Part shown: piece after piece, positions 63,386 through 64,000 of the stretch
How positions within the stretch are numbered: position 1 is the stretch's first letter
How the letters are laid out: every line of letters starts with the position of its first letter
The notes under the pieces: model-generated
What the model saw: the letters and a program-made list of their open reading frames with translations, nothing else
Database searches by the model: none
What the model was told of the DNA's origin: nothing
Translations under genes and position numbers: made by a program
DNA from: an uncultured Christensenella sp.
Lineage (GTDB): Bacteria > Bacillota > Clostridia > Christensenellales > UBA3700
NCBI GenBank assembly: GCA_910584975.1
Contig: CAJUEA010000001.1
Location: 1 to 64,000 of the forward strand
Direction of reading: 5' to 3'
Length of the DNA: 64,000 nt

Positions 63386-63420
63386 ATGCAGAAGCAAGTT
63401 ACGCTTCTGCATTATTTTTT
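63386..63420 (+). terminator. Terminator between antitoxin RNA and toxin gene
   Basis: ATGCAGAAGC (63386-63395) pairs perfectly with GCTTCTGCAT (63403-63412), followed by TATTTTTTT. In type III loci this terminator sets the antitoxin-to-toxin ratio by partial read-through. Confidence 0.9.
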
Positions 63421-63435
63421 AATGGAGAACATAAA

Positions 63436-64000
63436 ATGAATAAAGAAAAATTAGAAATTGTATATTTAAAAAAATCTTATCAAGAGTATATTAAAAAATA
63501 TTGTAAAGACGACATGAAGTTTGTATCGTCTGATAATAAGCAAAGGCCATTTGTAGGTGTTGTATTGCGTGGTATAAATGGATCTAACTATTTCGCACCT
63601 CTTACTAATGATGCAAGGACAACGGCATTTAATGAAGTTGATGTACATAATATTGGCAAAGGTAAATATGGGGCTTTAAATTTTAAGCAGATGTTGCCTG
63701 TTCCAGAAGATGCTCTTACTCATTTTGATATAAATTCTTTGCCTGAATGTAGCTATAAACGATTTCTGGTGAGCCAAGCAAGACACATTCAGCGAGAAAA
63801 TAAAATCATAACAACAAAAGCTGCAGAAGTTTATGTTCAGTGCTTATATAATAAATCAAACAGCTTATATGAACATTGTAATGATTTTTTATTATTGGAA
63901 GATAAGGCCAAAGATTGGAAAGAATATCTACAACAGAAAAGCAAAAAAGAAGAGATCAAGATTGATGAGACGAAGAAAGCAATAAAATCGCAAAAACAAG
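63436..64000 (+). CDS. Type III toxin, ToxN/AbiQ-family endoribonuclease (3' end outside window)
   Basis: The frame from ATG 63436 stays open to the window end (188 codons, no stop). The conserved ToxN/AbiQ blocks are present: KQRPFVGVVLRGINGSNYFAPLT (the KRPY/F-G strand with the catalytic-site region), then GKGKYGALNFKQMLPVP, then a C-terminal helical part (YKRFLVSQARHIQREN...). These toxins cut RNA and cause growth arrest or abortive infection when the antitoxin RNA is lost. The charged C-terminal extension (KKEEIKIDETKKAIKSQ) goes beyond the usual length of about 170-190 aa. The ribosome binding site is GGAGA. Confidence 0.87.
   Translation, partial: MNKEKLEIVYLKKSYQEYIKKYCKDDMKFVSSDNKQRPFVGVVLRGINGSNYFAPLTNDARTTAFNEVDVHNIGKGKYGALNFKQMLPVPEDALTHFDINSLPECSYKRFLVSQARHIQRENKIITTKAAEVYVQCLYNKSNSLYEHCNDFLLLEDKAKDWKEYLQQKSKKEEIKIDETKKAIKSQKQ

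Overview
The window is AT-rich and uses the standard code, strong AGGAGG-type ribosome binding sites and canonical TTGACA-17-TATAAT promoters. Its conjugation genes (PcfJ/PcfK, MobL relaxase, VirB4/VirB6/pilin of the mycoplasma-ICE type) and short type-2 ArgC point to a low-GC Bacillota (Firmicutes) genome, probably a gut Clostridia or a relative. This is inference; no 16S or phylogenetic marker is present.

Layout. 1-113: two tRNA genes (one partial, one tRNA-Glu), followed by terminators. 0.5-4.9 kb: a mobile-element fragment with antirestriction ArdA, a PcfK-MutS-domain fusion, PcfJ and small hypotheticals, one of them with an early stop. 5.0-19.8 kb (minus strand): a defence island. It contains a DNA phosphorothioation system (dndB, dndC, dndD, dndE; no dndA and no dptFGH). 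Upstream lies a putative restriction module: a PLD/DEAH helicase with a frameshift near its start, a 55-aa protein, an SMC-like ATPase, a 175-aa protein and a DUF262/DUF1524 GmrSD-like protein. Downstream are an unknown protein, a DUF2971 protein and a HEPN-motif protein. A perfect promoter and a 40-bp palindrome sit in front of dndB.

20.1-30.9 kb: a second accessory zone. It holds a 789-aa protein with an RNase III domain plus an Smr-domain protein, a nuclease-SF1 helicase, a frameshifted DprA-like gene, a tandem array of three two-TM paralogues with decaying companion genes, and a frameshifted acetyltransferase. 31.4-39.5 kb: a complete arginine pathway (argG, then argHCJBDF) behind a consensus promoter and an ArgR-like box. 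39.6-42.8 kb: a strongly structured RNA with its own promoter and terminator, small membrane and Sel1 proteins, a GH16 remnant, and a DUF6320/acyltransferase pair.

43.0-64.0 kb: a conjugative element. In order it has a winged-helix replication-type protein with iteron-like repeats, DUF3846, SSB, an ArdC-metallopeptidase-primase fusion, a hairpin-rich candidate oriT, an accessory protein, a MobL relaxase, VirD4, a 1762-aa surface protein, VirB2-, VirB6- and VirB4-like proteins, ParA plus a small partner, and a type III toxin-antitoxin locus (antitoxin RNA plus ToxN/AbiQ-like toxin cut by the window end). No integrase, transposase or CRISPR array is visible.

Four genes between 19.7 and 30.7 kb are broken by single-base indels in homopolymer runs. 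This may be real decay, programmed frameshifting (two sites are X XXY YYZ heptamers) or assembly error.
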